Shown: positions 39,484-51,188, counted from the stretch's first letter. The stretch is 64,000 nucleotides of DNA from Porphyridium purpureum (GCA_008690995.1 VRMN01000007.1:434001-498000); one strand, 5' to 3'. Numbers and translations are program-made. The notes: generated by a model from the sequence alone, not told the origin.

Positions 39484-42400
39484 CTACTTTTTCAGGCTAG
39501 GTTGGACTAGCTTGGCCAAATCCTTTGTGCGCTGCTTCTCGAGCACTAGGTGCGCGACTTCTTGGATGACATGTGCAGCTATGTAGATTTTCATATTGAG
39601 CTCAATCTCCTTCATCGGGACCTTGGAGGCGACTGCGGCACGCCGTTGAAGTATGTGCGCAGTCATCTTGGCCTGCATCTTGCGTAGCTGATCGCGCCAG
39701 CCTTGCTCCTCCATGCTCGACCTGCGGCGCACTTTCCGTTTTCTTCTGCTGTGGCGAGCACGCGCATGGTCAGAATCGTGAGCCGTCCCCTCACCATGCT
39801 CCGCATCTTTGCCATCATCTGAATTGTCGCTTTCACACGAGGACGTGTCGCCCTCGCCATCCAGCTCATCGGCAACGTCGCTTACAGAACGAGTGGCGAG
39901 GCGGAACCTGCTGCGCAAACCAAGCGAGTCAACTGGAGTGGCATCAAGCTGCTCACGAATTGTTTCAGGGAACGAGCGGTCAGCTTCCTGATAGCGCAAG
40001 CGCAGCAGGCTGTGCAAGCAGTCATAGAATGAGATGCGGCCGTCCTCGTCCACTTTTGGGTCCATGCGCTCCAAAAAGTCGAACAATTCAGCCGTGGTCG
40101 CTTCTTTTCCGACACCTAGAGGCGGTTCACACTCACGTAAAAGGGCACGCAGGTCCTTGACCACTGAAATGGAGCGCGTACGGTCGGGGTCATACCGGTT
40201 CCATATTTTTGTGAAATCTGCTATCATATCGTCCGTCACTTTGAAGGCGTCGCGCGCAACGACGCCAGAGTAGAGCTCGATGATCACCGCCACGAACAAG
40301 TTGATGATGGTGAAGCTCGAAATCACGATGAACAAGTAAAAGTAGATCCAAGCATACGAATACGCTCCGCCAAGCGAGATGATGTCCCACATTATCGCGT
40401 TCCAGGCCTCACCTGTCGTAGTGCGAATGAGCGTAAGCATCGCAATTCCAAAGTTGCGAAAGCATGCAAAGGTTTGCACGCCTCCACCATTCACGGGCGG
40501 GTTCGGGACAGGTACTGGGATGCTGCCGAACATAAGCACGCCGACAAATGCAAACACATAAAAGACGTAGAGCAAGAGCAGTAGCACGTTCGCCAAAATT
40601 GAAAACGAGAGGAGCATCTGTACCGCAAAGCGCCGAATAGTCTTCGTGTAGCGCAGAAGCCTCAGCACAGCCACTGCGCGCAGCGCGAGCAAGTAGTAGA
40701 CAAGCGTATCTTCCGGTCCGATCACCAAGATACCGTCAAACACAAGGCCCCGCGTAATGCAGTCTGCAACCATCGTGCAGACCACAGCAGTTTCCACGAG
40801 TTCCTTGGTTGAGCCCAGGAACTGCACACGTCCATAGCCGACAACGGTGAGCACGCGATCAAAGACAAAGGCGCCCGTGAGGACGCACGCAAGTATCAGA
40901 TAGACAAGCTGGAGTGTTCTGCTCCATCGCCAGTACTCGATACATAGTAGCACGGTATTCGCTAGAACTAGAAGGTCTAGCACATACGTGTATGCGTTTG
41001 AGCGAACAGAACGGAAGCTCGCAATGCGAAATCGATTCCACCTGCCCGCCATCCCATAAGTATGTTCCAGACGACGTGGCGGTCGGTAGAGACCGCCGCC
41101 AAAGTCTTTGCTGAGCACGATGCGTTGCCATTCAAACCACTCTCGCTGCTCTGAAGTCAAAATGCTCAGACCATCCTGGTCCTTTCGCACTTGCATGTAC
41201 GCGTCAATCACTGTGCTCACGTACAGGTTCAGCGAAAACATGCTTCCAAAGAATACAAAGAGAATGAAGTAGATGGCGGCGGTAGGACTGCACCACAGTT
41301 TGGGGCCCTTATCAAAACCGCAGCTATCTGTCGCCGTGTACATGATCGGCAACCAATTTTCCAGCGTGGCCACTTCAAAAAGTGTGCGCAACGTGATGCC
41401 TATGTTATTAAAATTGGCGGGATATAGCAGCCACTGCCCACCCATGGCGACGCACATGGCTGCGGCATTAGGCACATCTGCGATGAGGGCCGTATTACAA
41501 TCAGGATACGAACCGTCAGGACATTCGCAGTAATTGTAGCGCCCGGCGAAAAGAAACAAGCCCCATAGCCCGAATATTAGATAGATCAGGAAAACGATCA
41601 CAGTCACACCCATACAGGGGAAAATGACCAATAACAATGACTTGGCGACCATGCGCAGGCCCGGCATGATAGAGTAGACCCTTGTACTGCGTAGAACAAA
41701 AACTAATGCCATAAGACGCAGCGGTTCGTGGTCAATGGCCAACTCGACCAGTAAATAGATTAGCACAAGCAAGTCCAGCCAGGCCCACACCGAACGTAAA
41801 TAAGCCGTCTTGTTCAAAATCAAGCCGCGCGATATGCTTCGCAAAAGAAAATCCTGTGCGATCAGCACCAGAACCGCAACAAACGAGAAATGCAGAAAGC
41901 GCTGAACACCAAGTGAATTTTCTGGCGCGTAGATTACCAGGAGCACGCACGAATATATCAGCAGAATGGTCTGAAATGCGTTATATAACCAGCTCTCGTC
42001 ACACGCCCGGCAGAAGCGCCGCACTGGGTTGCGCGGTGAGAAAAGAAAGAACGAGCATTCTTCTCGCTTCATGATGAATTCGAGAACGGTTCCCCGCGGA
42101 GAGTCGCGCCGCTGCAATCTCGGCGATGGAAGGTCATTGCTGCTCTTGAAACTGGAAAATGCCATTTGCAGCGTTGGGGGTTGCAAAGCATTCACATGAA
42201 AATTTGAGTCAAAAGGTCCATTCGATGGTGCACACGCCTTCGCATCCACGCGAAATGATTGTTGTTTGCTTTCTCGAGTGGGTGCTTTTGCTGGCTGATT
42301 CAATATCGGTGATACTCCACTACTGTGTCCGGCATTGATTTCCGACGATGCAGATCCTTGCTGCATAACAGATACCTGTTCAGATGAAGCGTCCAAAGTT

Positions 42401-45400
42401 TTCACTTCTCTTGCCTCCAAGCTCTCGTGATGTATTAGATTTCCAGGACACTCGCCCTTCTCTTTGAAAGCACTGGACTCTGGGCCCGACTTTGAGTATG
42501 GGACATCATCGGAACAGACGCTTCCATCAGTGAAGTGGTCACTGAGTGTGTCAAGTTCTCCGCGCGCATCATCTCGCAAGTTTGCGTCGGCGCTAGAATC
42601 CATACCAACGCATGCGGCGCAGCGACGCCTCCACTTCCCAGTGACCTTGACCCAGAAGCTGCTGAGTGATCTCTTCAACCTAGCCATGACTTCCGCAGAT
42701 TCCGAAATGCCAGCGTCGAACCAGAACAGCACAAACGTAAGGAAGATGTTCAGAAGCAAATAGTCGAGCACCACGAAAGCGACGACAAAGTAGAGAAAGA
42801 CCGCAACTGATACGGCGGCCATCGCTTCGTACATCAGGAACTGCCAATCTTCTCCCGTTAGAATTTGAAAAGTGTCCACGACCGCAATGCCAATGGTACT
42901 CCAAGTATGCCGCGTGCAATCAAACATCATTAACTCTTGATCAGTGATGCACTGGTTACACGGTCTGTTGTCGACACCGAAAAACTCGCCACCGAACGCA
43001 ACTTTGCCAATGATGGCAAAAATGATCCAGAATAAGAGGAACAGCGGGATAAGCCAAATCAAATACCTCATACAATTCAGCACGCCAACAAGGGTGTGGG
43101 TCACGACGGGCACGTGGCGTACAGCATATACCAGACGAATGAGGCGAAGCGATTTCAACGACGTTACAATGCCAGAGGACTGGTGTATCCCCTTTCCATG
43201 TGCCGCGAAACCCACAATCATGACTATCCATGTCACGATGTTGATGATCCCTGCGAGCAGGTTCCATCCGTCCTTGCAGTAATCGACTGGACCGAGGACG
43301 AAAATCAGCAGCACCATTTCAATCAGGAATATGACTTGGAAAACAAAGTCGGCTACGCGAAGACCAATAAACCAGCTTTCCGACATACCTTCATGATACG
43401 TCGCTAGCACCACAGTCATGGCAAAAATACTGAAAGAGATGAACCATTCAAACGCCGGTTGCGACGTGATGTAGCGATCTGTCCACTCACGGGCGGGCTT
43501 CAAGAACAAAAGCTTTACGGTAAGCGCAATGTATCCACGCTTGATGCCAGACCAGACTGAGGCAACAAAAGTTCGGATACGCGCTGGCACTGCAAAATTG
43601 TCACCTTCCGACGACAAGCCCTCAGACGAAACTGCGGAAAGCGAGCGCCTGATCGATGAAAACTGCACGGCCACAGGCGGCGCAAAGCCACTGGAACCTT
43701 TCTGAACAAACTCTTGCACATGATTTTCGCCTCTGGTTGACTGACTTTCCGGGTTTGCGTCGAGATTCACCAGGTTGACTTCCGAATTTGTATGGGCTTT
43801 GTCCTGCTCTGCTCTCAGCCTGCATCCAGCATGCACGCTCGAGCTCAAGTTTTCCGCACTTGCATTGATAGCCTCAGGACTTTTGGCTTCCTCCGCGAGT
43901 TGCGCGACACTTTGCAACGACGACTGCGTCAGCGGCTGTGAGGCAGGATCGCATGGCGCTCCCGCATGAAGTTGGGCAGGCCCGTTGTCGCAGAGGGATT
44001 TCAGATTCTCATTTTCCGTTTCGCTTACGTCTTCGTCCATTTCTGCATCTGATTCTTCGAGCATTTGTATTTGTTCTTCGTTCATCTGCTGGAAAAACGC
44101 CAAGTATACATCTGCAATCACTGCAACGACGAGATTGACCACAAAGTACGCTCCGATGAAAACGATAAGCACAAAGAAGATTGCGCTCCATGGCGTGGTG
44201 GTGTACATAGCGAAGTACATGGTCTCAGTCCAGCCTTCCATCGTCACTGCGGTGAAGGTGGTCAGGGAGCTGTAAAAAATATTGTCAAAATTCGAGAATC
44301 CAAAATTTGGTGCCTGAAAGATGTTCGTCGGATCCTCCGGTGGCAAGCCAACGGCACACACCAAGTCTGGCCCAAAGTTACTGCACTGTATGTATCCGCA
44401 CAGAACGCCATCCGGATACTCATCCGACACAAACATATTCACTCCATCGGTGCAGTACTGGTGAAACCGGCCTAGAAACATTCTCAGTCCAATTTGAGAG
44501 AAGATGAGAAGAATGACGAGACAAAAGCCCAGAACTTGCAGCATGCGCGGGAGCACAGCAAGAAAACCGTTCAGTACAAAGCGCATCGTGGGCACGGCGT
44601 ACAACGTCTTGAGTGGAACGAGTACGCGAACAGCACGCAGGGCCTTGAACGACTCGCTGTGCGGCACGCAGAGCGAAATCACGCCAGCTATGATCACAAG
44701 TGTATCAACCCAGTACCAGAGGTAGCGCAAGTATGGTCGGCCGTACTTTTTATACACTTGCACTTTCGTTGGGAAGACCCACAGACCACGACGCACCACG
44801 CGCAGAATCCACTCAATCAGAAAGACGACGAAAAAGTAGAATCCGAGAACGACGTGCCACGCCGGTCTGGAAGTGTCGTACTCGTCCAGGAGTGCAAAGT
44901 AAACCATGGTGGCAAGTACATGCAGTAAAATGATCCATTCAAACAACGGCCACCGTGTCACCTTATTGCAAAAGTCGCGTATTCTGGTATCCGGCTTGAA
45001 CAATAGCAACGATGCATCACGCTGCAGTGCAGCAGTAAGCCACGCGGGCGTATATTTTTCCTTGAGCTTCTGCTTCCGCTCAGCACTTCGCGGAATCGCT
45101 TTTCGTGTACTTCCATATTTGCGCTTGCGGTCGTAAGCTTCCTGCCGCCGTTGCTCTCTCCTTTGCAAGGCATCCAGAGCTTCTGAATGCAGCGTTTCCG
45201 AGTCCATCGTCGAAACAGCGTGCGCAGCATCCTGCGCTCCAGCCTTCTGTGCTCGAGACGGTAGGTCCCCATCAGACCATCGCAGCGCAGCGTTTGCCGC
45301 CGCGCCTATATCCACTTGCGGTATGGAAAACGTAAATGCTGTAAGATTCTGAGCGGTCTCATCCTCCTGCTCTTGCTTCCGCTCACGCTCCTCCTCCAGA

Positions 45401-45501
45401 AACGACGCATCCCAACCTTCCGCGTGCAGTTTATGTGCACAAGCAGAGCCACCCATCCCGTCCACCATCGCTGCAGTGCCAGCGTTGCCGTGCTCATCCA
45501 T
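39484..45501 (-). CDS. Four-domain voltage-gated calcium-channel-like protein
   Basis: This 2005-residue membrane protein starts at the ATG at 45501 (the frame runs on only to a TTG). It has four repeats of six helices. The S4 segments carry spaced basic residues, e.g. ALRAVRVLVPLK in repeat I and ALRAVAVLRLLRYTK in repeat IV. The pore loops give the filter residues Glu422 (TMEGW), Glu884 (TGEDW), Glu1381 (TLENW) and Glu1698 (TGEAW). This EEEE ring marks calcium-selective channels, as opposed to DEKA sodium channels. After repeat IV come two EF-hand-like segments (YDPDRTRSIS, about 1770; DPKVDEDGRISF, about 1815), then an acidic/basic region and a helix with an IQ-like AAHVIQEVAH near 1980. 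The I-II and II-III linkers are long and disordered. It probably sits in the plasma membrane or an endomembrane and gates calcium entry. Confidence 0.92.
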   Translation of the reverse strand: MDEHGNAGTAAMVDGMGGSACAHKLHAEGWDASFLEEERERKQEQEDETAQNLTAFTFSIPQVDIGAAANAALRWSDGDLPSRAQKAGAQDAAHAVSTMDSETLHSEALDALQRREQRRQEAYDRKRKYGSTRKAIPRSAERKQKLKEKYTPAWLTAALQRDASLLLFKPDTRIRDFCNKVTRWPLFEWIILLHVLATMVYFALLDEYDTSRPAWHVVLGFYFFVVFLIEWILRVVRRGLWVFPTKVQVYKKYGRPYLRYLWYWVDTLVIIAGVISLCVPHSESFKALRAVRVLVPLKTLYAVPTMRFVLNGFLAVLPRMLQVLGFCLVILLIFSQIGLRMFLGRFHQYCTDGVNMFVSDEYPDGVLCGYIQCSNFGPDLVCAVGLPPEDPTNIFQAPNFGFSNFDNIFYSSLTTFTAVTMEGWTETMYFAMYTTTPWSAIFFVLIVFIGAYFVVNLVVAVIADVYLAFFQQMNEEQIQMLEESDAEMDEDVSETENENLKSLCDNGPAQLHAGAPCDPASQPLTQSSLQSVAQLAEEAKSPEAINASAENLSSSVHAGCRLRAEQDKAHTNSEVNLVNLDANPESQSTRGENHVQEFVQKGSSGFAPPVAVQFSSIRRSLSAVSSEGLSSEGDNFAVPARIRTFVASVWSGIKRGYIALTVKLLFLKPAREWTDRYITSQPAFEWFISFSIFAMTVVLATYHEGMSESWFIGLRVADFVFQVIFLIEMVLLIFVLGPVDYCKDGWNLLAGIINIVTWIVMIVGFAAHGKGIHQSSGIVTSLKSLRLIRLVYAVRHVPVVTHTLVGVLNCMRYLIWLIPLFLLFWIIFAIIGKVAFGGEFFGVDNRPCNQCITDQELMMFDCTRHTWSTIGIAVVDTFQILTGEDWQFLMYEAMAAVSVAVFLYFVVAFVVLDYLLLNIFLTFVLFWFDAGISESAEVMARLKRSLSSFWVKVTGKWRRRCAACVGMDSSADANLRDDARGELDTLSDHFTDGSVCSDDVPYSKSGPESSAFKEKGECPGNLIHHESLEAREVKTLDASSEQVSVMQQGSASSEINAGHSSGVSPILNQPAKAPTRESKQQSFRVDAKACAPSNGPFDSNFHVNALQPPTLQMAFSSFKSSNDLPSPRLQRRDSPRGTVLEFIMKREECSFFLFSPRNPVRRFCRACDESWLYNAFQTILLIYSCVLLVIYAPENSLGVQRFLHFSFVAVLVLIAQDFLLRSISRGLILNKTAYLRSVWAWLDLLVLIYLLVELAIDHEPLRLMALVFVLRSTRVYSIMPGLRMVAKSLLLVIFPCMGVTVIVFLIYLIFGLWGLFLFAGRYNYCECPDGSYPDCNTALIADVPNAAAMCVAMGGQWLLYPANFNNIGITLRTLFEVATLENWLPIMYTATDSCGFDKGPKLWCSPTAAIYFILFVFFGSMFSLNLYVSTVIDAYMQVRKDQDGLSILTSEQREWFEWQRIVLSKDFGGGLYRPPRRLEHTYGMAGRWNRFRIASFRSVRSNAYTYVLDLLVLANTVLLCIEYWRWSRTLQLVYLILACVLTGAFVFDRVLTVVGYGRVQFLGSTKELVETAVVCTMVADCITRGLVFDGILVIGPEDTLVYYLLALRAVAVLRLLRYTKTIRRFAVQMLLSFSILANVLLLLLYVFYVFAFVGVLMFGSIPVPVPNPPVNGGGVQTFACFRNFGIAMLTLIRTTTGEAWNAIMWDIISLGGAYSYAWIYFYLFIVISSFTIINLFVAVIIELYSGVVARDAFKVTDDMIADFTKIWNRYDPDRTRSISVVKDLRALLRECEPPLGVGKEATTAELFDFLERMDPKVDEDGRISFYDCLHSLLRLRYQEADRSFPETIREQLDATPVDSLGLRSRFRLATRSVSDVADELDGEGDTSSCESDNSDDGKDAEHGEGTAHDSDHARARHSRRKRKVRRRSSMEEQGWRDQLRKMQAKMTAHILQRRAAVASKVPMKEIELNMKIYIAAHVIQEVAHLVLEKQRTKDLAKLVQPSLKK

Positions 45502-48500
45502 CCTGCCCAAGGTCTGCCTTCTGCCCGGCGCAGCGACCACCAATCAGCAACTCTCACGCGTCGGTTCTCCCATCGCTTTCTTCTTCTTCCTCTATCCGCT
45601 CGTTTCCTCTCCAGTCGCGACTGACATGCGTGGCCACAAACAATGCTCCCCTCGGAAGATGAAAGCACGACGTGCGAGACAGGCACTACAGCAATAGGCA
45701 GCGCGCTTAAACTCTCCACGCACGCGGTCAAGCACCACACAAACCCGCACTTTGTCTGTCTCCACGCGCCTGCGCTCACACTTCGACGCTCCCACACTCA
45801 GCGCGCCACGGCTGCAAACACAAACGCACATCGACTGTACTTGAAGCTGTACATTTCTATAGCAAAGAAGCGTTATTCTGTGATTGCGGACCCGCCGGTG
45901 ACCACGCTGTTCAGCAGGAGCGGACTGTCCGCGCAGTGGTACGTGCCAGGGTGACTGACCTGCACGCATAGCCTGAGTCTTGGATTGATATGTGCTACGT
46001 CCGACGCAAATTATCGCCTGTGCATCAGCAGAAAAGTAGTGCAACGCTGCGCTGTGTTGAATATGTTTCAGACATTGCGAATAGCAACAAAGGATAGATA
46101 CTTTGTTTTCAGAGCTGTATCGAATGAGCTATCTTGCTCAAGAACTTCAGAATTCAATGGAGCGAGCCATGTCGAAACGCCTTGTTTTCCCTCCAGTGGC
46201 TATGGTCCCACTGTCAGCTCCACGTGCATTGGAGAACACCCTGGAGTCCATCGCGTATGCCCATGCTTGACTCACTTTTGTTGGATCCTGGAGTCCCGGT
46301 GAACGCACAAGATAGTGATTCTGTAGAAAGCGAGAACCTTTCAATCAAAATAGCGCTGACAGTCACTTTTTGCCCAGTCTGGCACATTTTAGAGTCATAG
46401 CCGAACGTAATGAGCCGTTCAAGCAATACGCCAATGCGGCACTGCGGCTCGCAAGCGCTCTACCACCTTGTTCTGTGTTCAAGGGATTTCAGTCAGTTCG
46501 GCCTTTGTAGGGATCTCTCTTCATTTCAATCTGTGAATTACTTTAGTCTGTCGCTCTCCACTAACAGGAGTCCAAGAAGCAAACAGTAAACTTACCTACC
46601 CATACAAGAATATTCTGCGAACCAAATGCTACGTTTCTCCAGTACGGGGAAGCCGCAAAATTCTACTATCTTTATCAGTCATGTTGACCAAAAGATACCG
46701 CAGACACCAATAGCTGAAGGGTCTAGGCGCTCGCTTGTCTACAGTGTTCGCAAATAGTGCCTATCCGTTTCATGCGAAGACAGGAATGGTTAGATAATTA
46801 AAGACAGAATTTTGTATGATTAGCAAAAGTGGCTTTAGGTCAGAGGAGTACATCTACTGGTCGCGCTACAGTGTCACAGCACCTTATCGAGAAAGCTCCA
46901 TACCGAGCCGCAGACGTGCCAGCTGCGATCCGGGCTTTCCAAGCGTTTCCCGATTTCACATCACGGAGTCACTTTCCGGGGTTTCCGCTATCCGACAAAA
47001 GCGACATGCTGTTCATTCTTGTCCACCAGAGGTACTTGATTCTCAAGAGGTAGCTTGACTTTGGAGGCGTCGGACCAAGTGACGGTCCTAATACTAGCAG
47101 CTGAAAGGCAAAGTAGGTCCAAAGGACTCACAGTTGCCGGAGATAGAAACCGGCGACCCCGGATAGAGCCAAAAATTCAGTGCGCGTGCTAATAGGGTTG
47201 CCATGCTGGTCTTTTGGTGGTTATCCATTATTTCAATTCGGATTTGGTGTCCCAGAGGTTCAAAGACGATTGGAATGAGCCTTTCGCAGTCATGGTACTC
47301 GAGAAGGGAATGGCCAAAGATACATCTTCACTGCTGCCGCTCGCAAGCAGTCCTCGTCACTCGTACACACTTTCAAGCATTTTGTCTGGTTTTGGGTTGC
47401 CAGCAAAGTGTATAATACCTTTTCGCCGCGCTCTCCAAACAGGCCACACCTAGCTCTACAATGAGAAAAGTTGTAGCCGCTGGCGAAGAATGTCCTCTTT
47501 TCCCTCAACAACATTGAGTACAAAAGTTGAAGGCCATGGTTGTCCAGTCTCTTCTGGAAAACAAAAGAGCAAGGTCCTTGACTCCCAATGATAATCCCTC
47601 AAATCAGTTCGTCAAGCGGTAGACGAACCGTTTCCTTCCACGATTCCGCTCGTTGGCAGGAACCGCTCACCGCAATTATAGGGTATACTTTTTTCGATAC
47701 ACAATCATCCGTTTATACTCATGACCTCTTCTACGCGCCCGATAATGCTGAGCTAGTTAGAAGGACGATGTGGATCTTCAATGAAAAGATTTCATTGAGA
47801 TAAATAGGGATTGACCGCACCGCCCGAGCTTGCTTCATTGATGAGAGCGTGGGAGCCAATTGATGGCAGTGCGAGTTTGGAAGAAATGGTCTAGACGGCA
47901 TTACAATCTTTAGGTAGCAGGGCCTGCATGCGCACATAAAAAGTAGTCTTGGGGGTGAAAGTGCGCCGAACTCGGATGCATCAGTGATCCGAAATCTGCA
48001 TATGTGTCGCAATCCGTGACCTCATGGTGGGTTACAAAACAAAAGCATCTCCGTCATTCCACATGAAATTGCTTAATTTTTTGGATATATTTTTTAACGA
48101 ATAGTTGTCAGGTATTCAGATGCTGGACGCATTTCATTTCCTGATCAGATATGGCTCTTTGAATAGAAGTACAGCACAGTGATGTTCTCACTCTCAAATA
48201 TCTTTTCTCGTCGAAGAAAATGGGTCGGCCTGTTCCGCCGCATACGGCGGAACCGCACGGAAAAAGCTTACAGCCCTAATTGCGTGAGCTACATGAAGTG
48301 CGCAAAGCACGCAGGCACGATTTCAACAGCTTCCAGAAGACCAAAATGCTAGAGTCGCACTCGACTACTGAGCGCTTTCAAACGATAGCATCGTCCGAAG
48401 CCAGTTCGTGAGCATAGGTTCGGGGCGCAGACGCGAAGACTTGCACCGGACTGTGCATGCAGGTCCGAAGGATAAATCCTATACTTTTAGCCAGAGGTTC

Positions 48501-49453
48501 TGATAGACAGGCATGTGGTGCAAGATGAAATTGTCAATGCACTGCATGTTCTTTGTTCTCGACGGTACTTGGTGTCAGCGCGAGGCGTTGTGCTCGATCT
48601 CATACACTTTTCTAGTTTCTTGGTTTGGAGTGATGTGACACACAAAACAAAGCCAGGTGTGCTACAGCCATTTTGGCACATCCTGCCAGTAGAAAAGCTG
48701 GCGTGGAATTCTCTTCTTTTATTTTCTACAGAGCAGCCAGACTTTGTCGTAAATTTTGCCATTCTATCTTTCACTTTTTCACTTTTTCGATCCTACAAAC
48801 AACCGCAGCGCTCTCTTCGCAGCTTTACCGCTCAGCTCAGGAATCCTCTCCGGGCGCAAAACTTTGCTTACGAGTTTTCGGCGGTTCCTTGTTACCCATT
48901 GCAAAAATGTGTTCAAAAGTCGAAGCTGCCCCGTCACCCTAACAGCAACGAGTGGCTCCAGTTGTCCGTGCCACGACCGAATTTTGCAACCGTCCAAAAC
49001 CAAGTCGCTTCCTCTGCCACGTCATCTCGATCCTTTCGCACTTACTTCCTCGGAAGGCACACCTTATTCTCCTTTTTCTGTCTCGCCTCTTTAGCTCGTT
49101 GCGCCTCTTATCGGCTCCGCATCAGACGGGATCACTTCACATGAACGCTCAAACGCATAATCAAATCGAAACACCCCATTTCGGGGGTATGCATCAGCCA
49201 TCTGTATCATACCTTACGCAAGCTATGGGAGCATACAGGCTGCGCGCGTCGAGCGTAGTGTCAGCGCTTGCAGGTGCCGAGACAGTCTCCTAGGAAAACA
49301 CCAACAAAATGAGAAAAATAGAAACGAGAGGCAAGGCATCAGGACAAACAAGGAGATAGACAAGAAATGCGATAAAGGCTGTTTCTTGTTTTAATATCCT
49401 ACGCATGCTCTCTGGAAAAACCCAGGCTCACACAAAGAGAAGAAACAAGACCG
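45502..49453. other. Long gene-poor tract
   Basis: About 4 kb without a supported gene. Reverse-oriented ACTGTAC/GCTGTAC motifs at 45834-45852 lie about 340 bp upstream of the channel. A 209-codon frame at 48515-49144 starts only at GTG, and I recognise nothing in it. Decayed repeats are likely, but I cannot name them. Confidence 0.45.
48232..48253. repeat. Perfect short hairpin
   Basis: GTTCCGCCG and its exact reverse complement are separated by CATA: a 9-bp stem with a 4-base loop in otherwise AT-rich DNA. No gene ends nearby, so a terminator role is not indicated. Confidence 0.6.
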
Positions 49454-49750
49454 TGGAAAGTTGCCCGTCCCACTCGTCGATGGGCGTGCGGAAGGGCGAG
49501 TGCGAACATACCGGGACGTCGTGGCGGGGATTCAGCGGGTGTAATGTGATGTGACTCGACTAGCGTCCCGCCGGATGCCGATGTGACGTGACTCGATGTG
49601 GTCAGATTGCATCAACAAGGGCCCGACGGGCGTCTATATAGTGGGTGCGGTCGCGCAGAGATGGCAGACGAATAAGCCTAGAGAAGAAAAGAGAAGAGAG
49701 GGAAGGGGAATAGTAAAAGGGTTCTTCGTTGATCGTTAACAGAAAACCCA
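49454..49750 (-). mobile_element. LTR-like repeat next to a copia fossil (297 bp)
   Basis: It is about 95% identical by eye to 11806-12099, with the same TG...CA ends. It adjoins the RNase H end of the minus-strand copia fossil, so it sits where that element's 3' LTR should be. A TATATAG box lies near the middle. Confidence 0.7.
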
Positions 49751-50620
49751 CGAAGACACATTCAACTTCTGAGCACCTTGCTGTGTCGTGCCAAAGAGGA
49801 AGCGGACGGCTGCCTTGCCGAACACTTCTCGGTCGAGAATGGAGAGAAGAGGAGGGATGCGAGCCCCAAGCCCACGCGCACCATTGGAACATGTCCGCGT
49901 AAAGTAGCTTCGTCATGAGATCGGCCAGGTTGACGCGAGTGGGCACGTATACGCACAAAATCAAACCAGTAACCGCGACATCGGGCATCTGTGCGACGTT
50001 GATAGGCTACGTCTTGCTCGCTTTCGGAAGTGATGGACTGAACTCTTGCTTGACAACCTCGAGTGCCGTTTCATTATCGAAGAGCAACGTGGCAACCCGA
50101 GGTTGCTGTCCACTCAACTAGTCGACAAAATGCTCTTCGTTGCCAGACGCAAGATCAAGCGGGGCGCCACTCGTACTGCTGACCGGATGAAGGTTGGAAT
50201 AGATGTCGTGGGGTCGTGAAACCCTGTATGCGGGCGTTCTTAGCATAGCAAACCAGAGCGTGATTCCGCCGGACTTCTTGCCTACATAAGGCACTTTGTG
50301 GCGCATACTGACCGCCTTGGGTGGTCAAGCGATCCATGGAGCGGGTAATCATGCTCGCAGCGAAAAATAGATGCGGACACGTCGTGCGCGCAAGCCCGAA
50401 TAATTGACCGATACGGCTTCTGTCGGAAGACGAGCTTGAGCAACAGACGTCGCTTGCGGCGATGCATACAGCCACCGGAATCATGCGAGAGCGACCGTCT
50501 TTCAATGATCTCGTGATATGGGCGGCGTACTTTACGTGTGAGGAAGTCGCTGTGCGTCTCAACGAAAAGGCTGGCAGCGCGCCAATAGCTGTGATGAGGA
50601 CACCGCGACCGATTAGACTG
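49751..50620 (-). mobile_element. Ty1/copia retrotransposon fossil, RNase H end
   Basis: Minus-strand similarity to the copia RT-RNase H connection (FFAASMITRSMD at about 50340) and to the RNase H C-terminus (DNETALEVV, then VPTRVNLADLMTK at about 49900-49950) runs into the LTR at 49454-49750. It is broken, with several breaks, and truncated: the earlier pol and gag parts were not seen. The LTR pair in the window is much better preserved than the coding part. Confidence 0.72.
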
Positions 50621-51097
50621 CATAGCGACGCTGGAACATTAGTCCTTACCCGAGTACATGAGCATCTGAACTTTGAACAGAAGTCAAGAGATCATGTGCA
50701 CACTTTCGAAGACTTTGTGCACCCGCGCCGCAGTCTTCTTCTCGAGCTTTCCACTTCATGCGGTTGAAAAGCATCCTTTTCACGGGATCTTCAGTAAATC
50801 GGTGTCGAAAACAAGGATGAGACAGGTTTAGGATGAATCATTGAGCTTGGTTGAAACGCATCGATCATATCAGGCTTAATGAAGTGGGAATCAGGAAATT
50901 GTGTTGTAGAGAGGCAAAGAGAGCACGATTTTAGTAAGAAGTCAGATGATGCGAAAACGAAGGTTGAGAAACAAATTTCGTGAAAGTTGAGCAAGTGACC
51001 CGCTGTCGCATGAATGTTTCGGAAATGGCTCTGTGGAACATAATATTTGAGTAAGAGAGATCAGAAGTGTTATCCGTTCGACCCCAGTCACCTAGAA

Positions 51098-51150
51098 CGG
51101 TTCGGTTAATACGAAACCGGTAAGCCGTTAAACTGGTAGACCGTTTAACC
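51098..51150. repeat. AACCGGTTAA-type cluster upstream of a heat-shock-like element
   Basis: CGGTTCGGTTAATACGAAACCGG is followed by AAGCCGTTAAAC and CCGTTTAACCG. It is the densest of the clusters of this type in the window and abuts the TTC/GAA array. Confidence 0.55.
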
Positions 51151-51152
51151 GT

Positions 51153-51188
51153 TTCTAGAAGCTTCTAGAGGTTCCAGAGCCTTCTAGA
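51153..51188. promoter_or_regulatory. Heat-shock-element-like TTC/GAA array
   Basis: TTC triplets at 51153, 51163, 51172 and 51182 alternate with GAA or GAG triplets, giving TTCTAGAAGCTTCTAGAG and then two further units. Alternating nTTCn/nGAAn pentamers are the binding site of heat-shock factor. A TATA box follows 73 bp later. No long ORF lies downstream, so the driven transcript is unknown. Confidence 0.6.

Noticed and set aside
46430-46500. tRNA-like A-box (TGGTAGAGCGCTTGC on the minus strand)
   Set aside because: No matching acceptor stem, anticodon arm or B-box at the right spacing.
48515-49144. 209-codon + strand frame
   Set aside because: It begins only at GTG. Neither it nor the overlapping minus-strand frames match any family I recognise; a PiggyBac-like reading was considered and found too weak.
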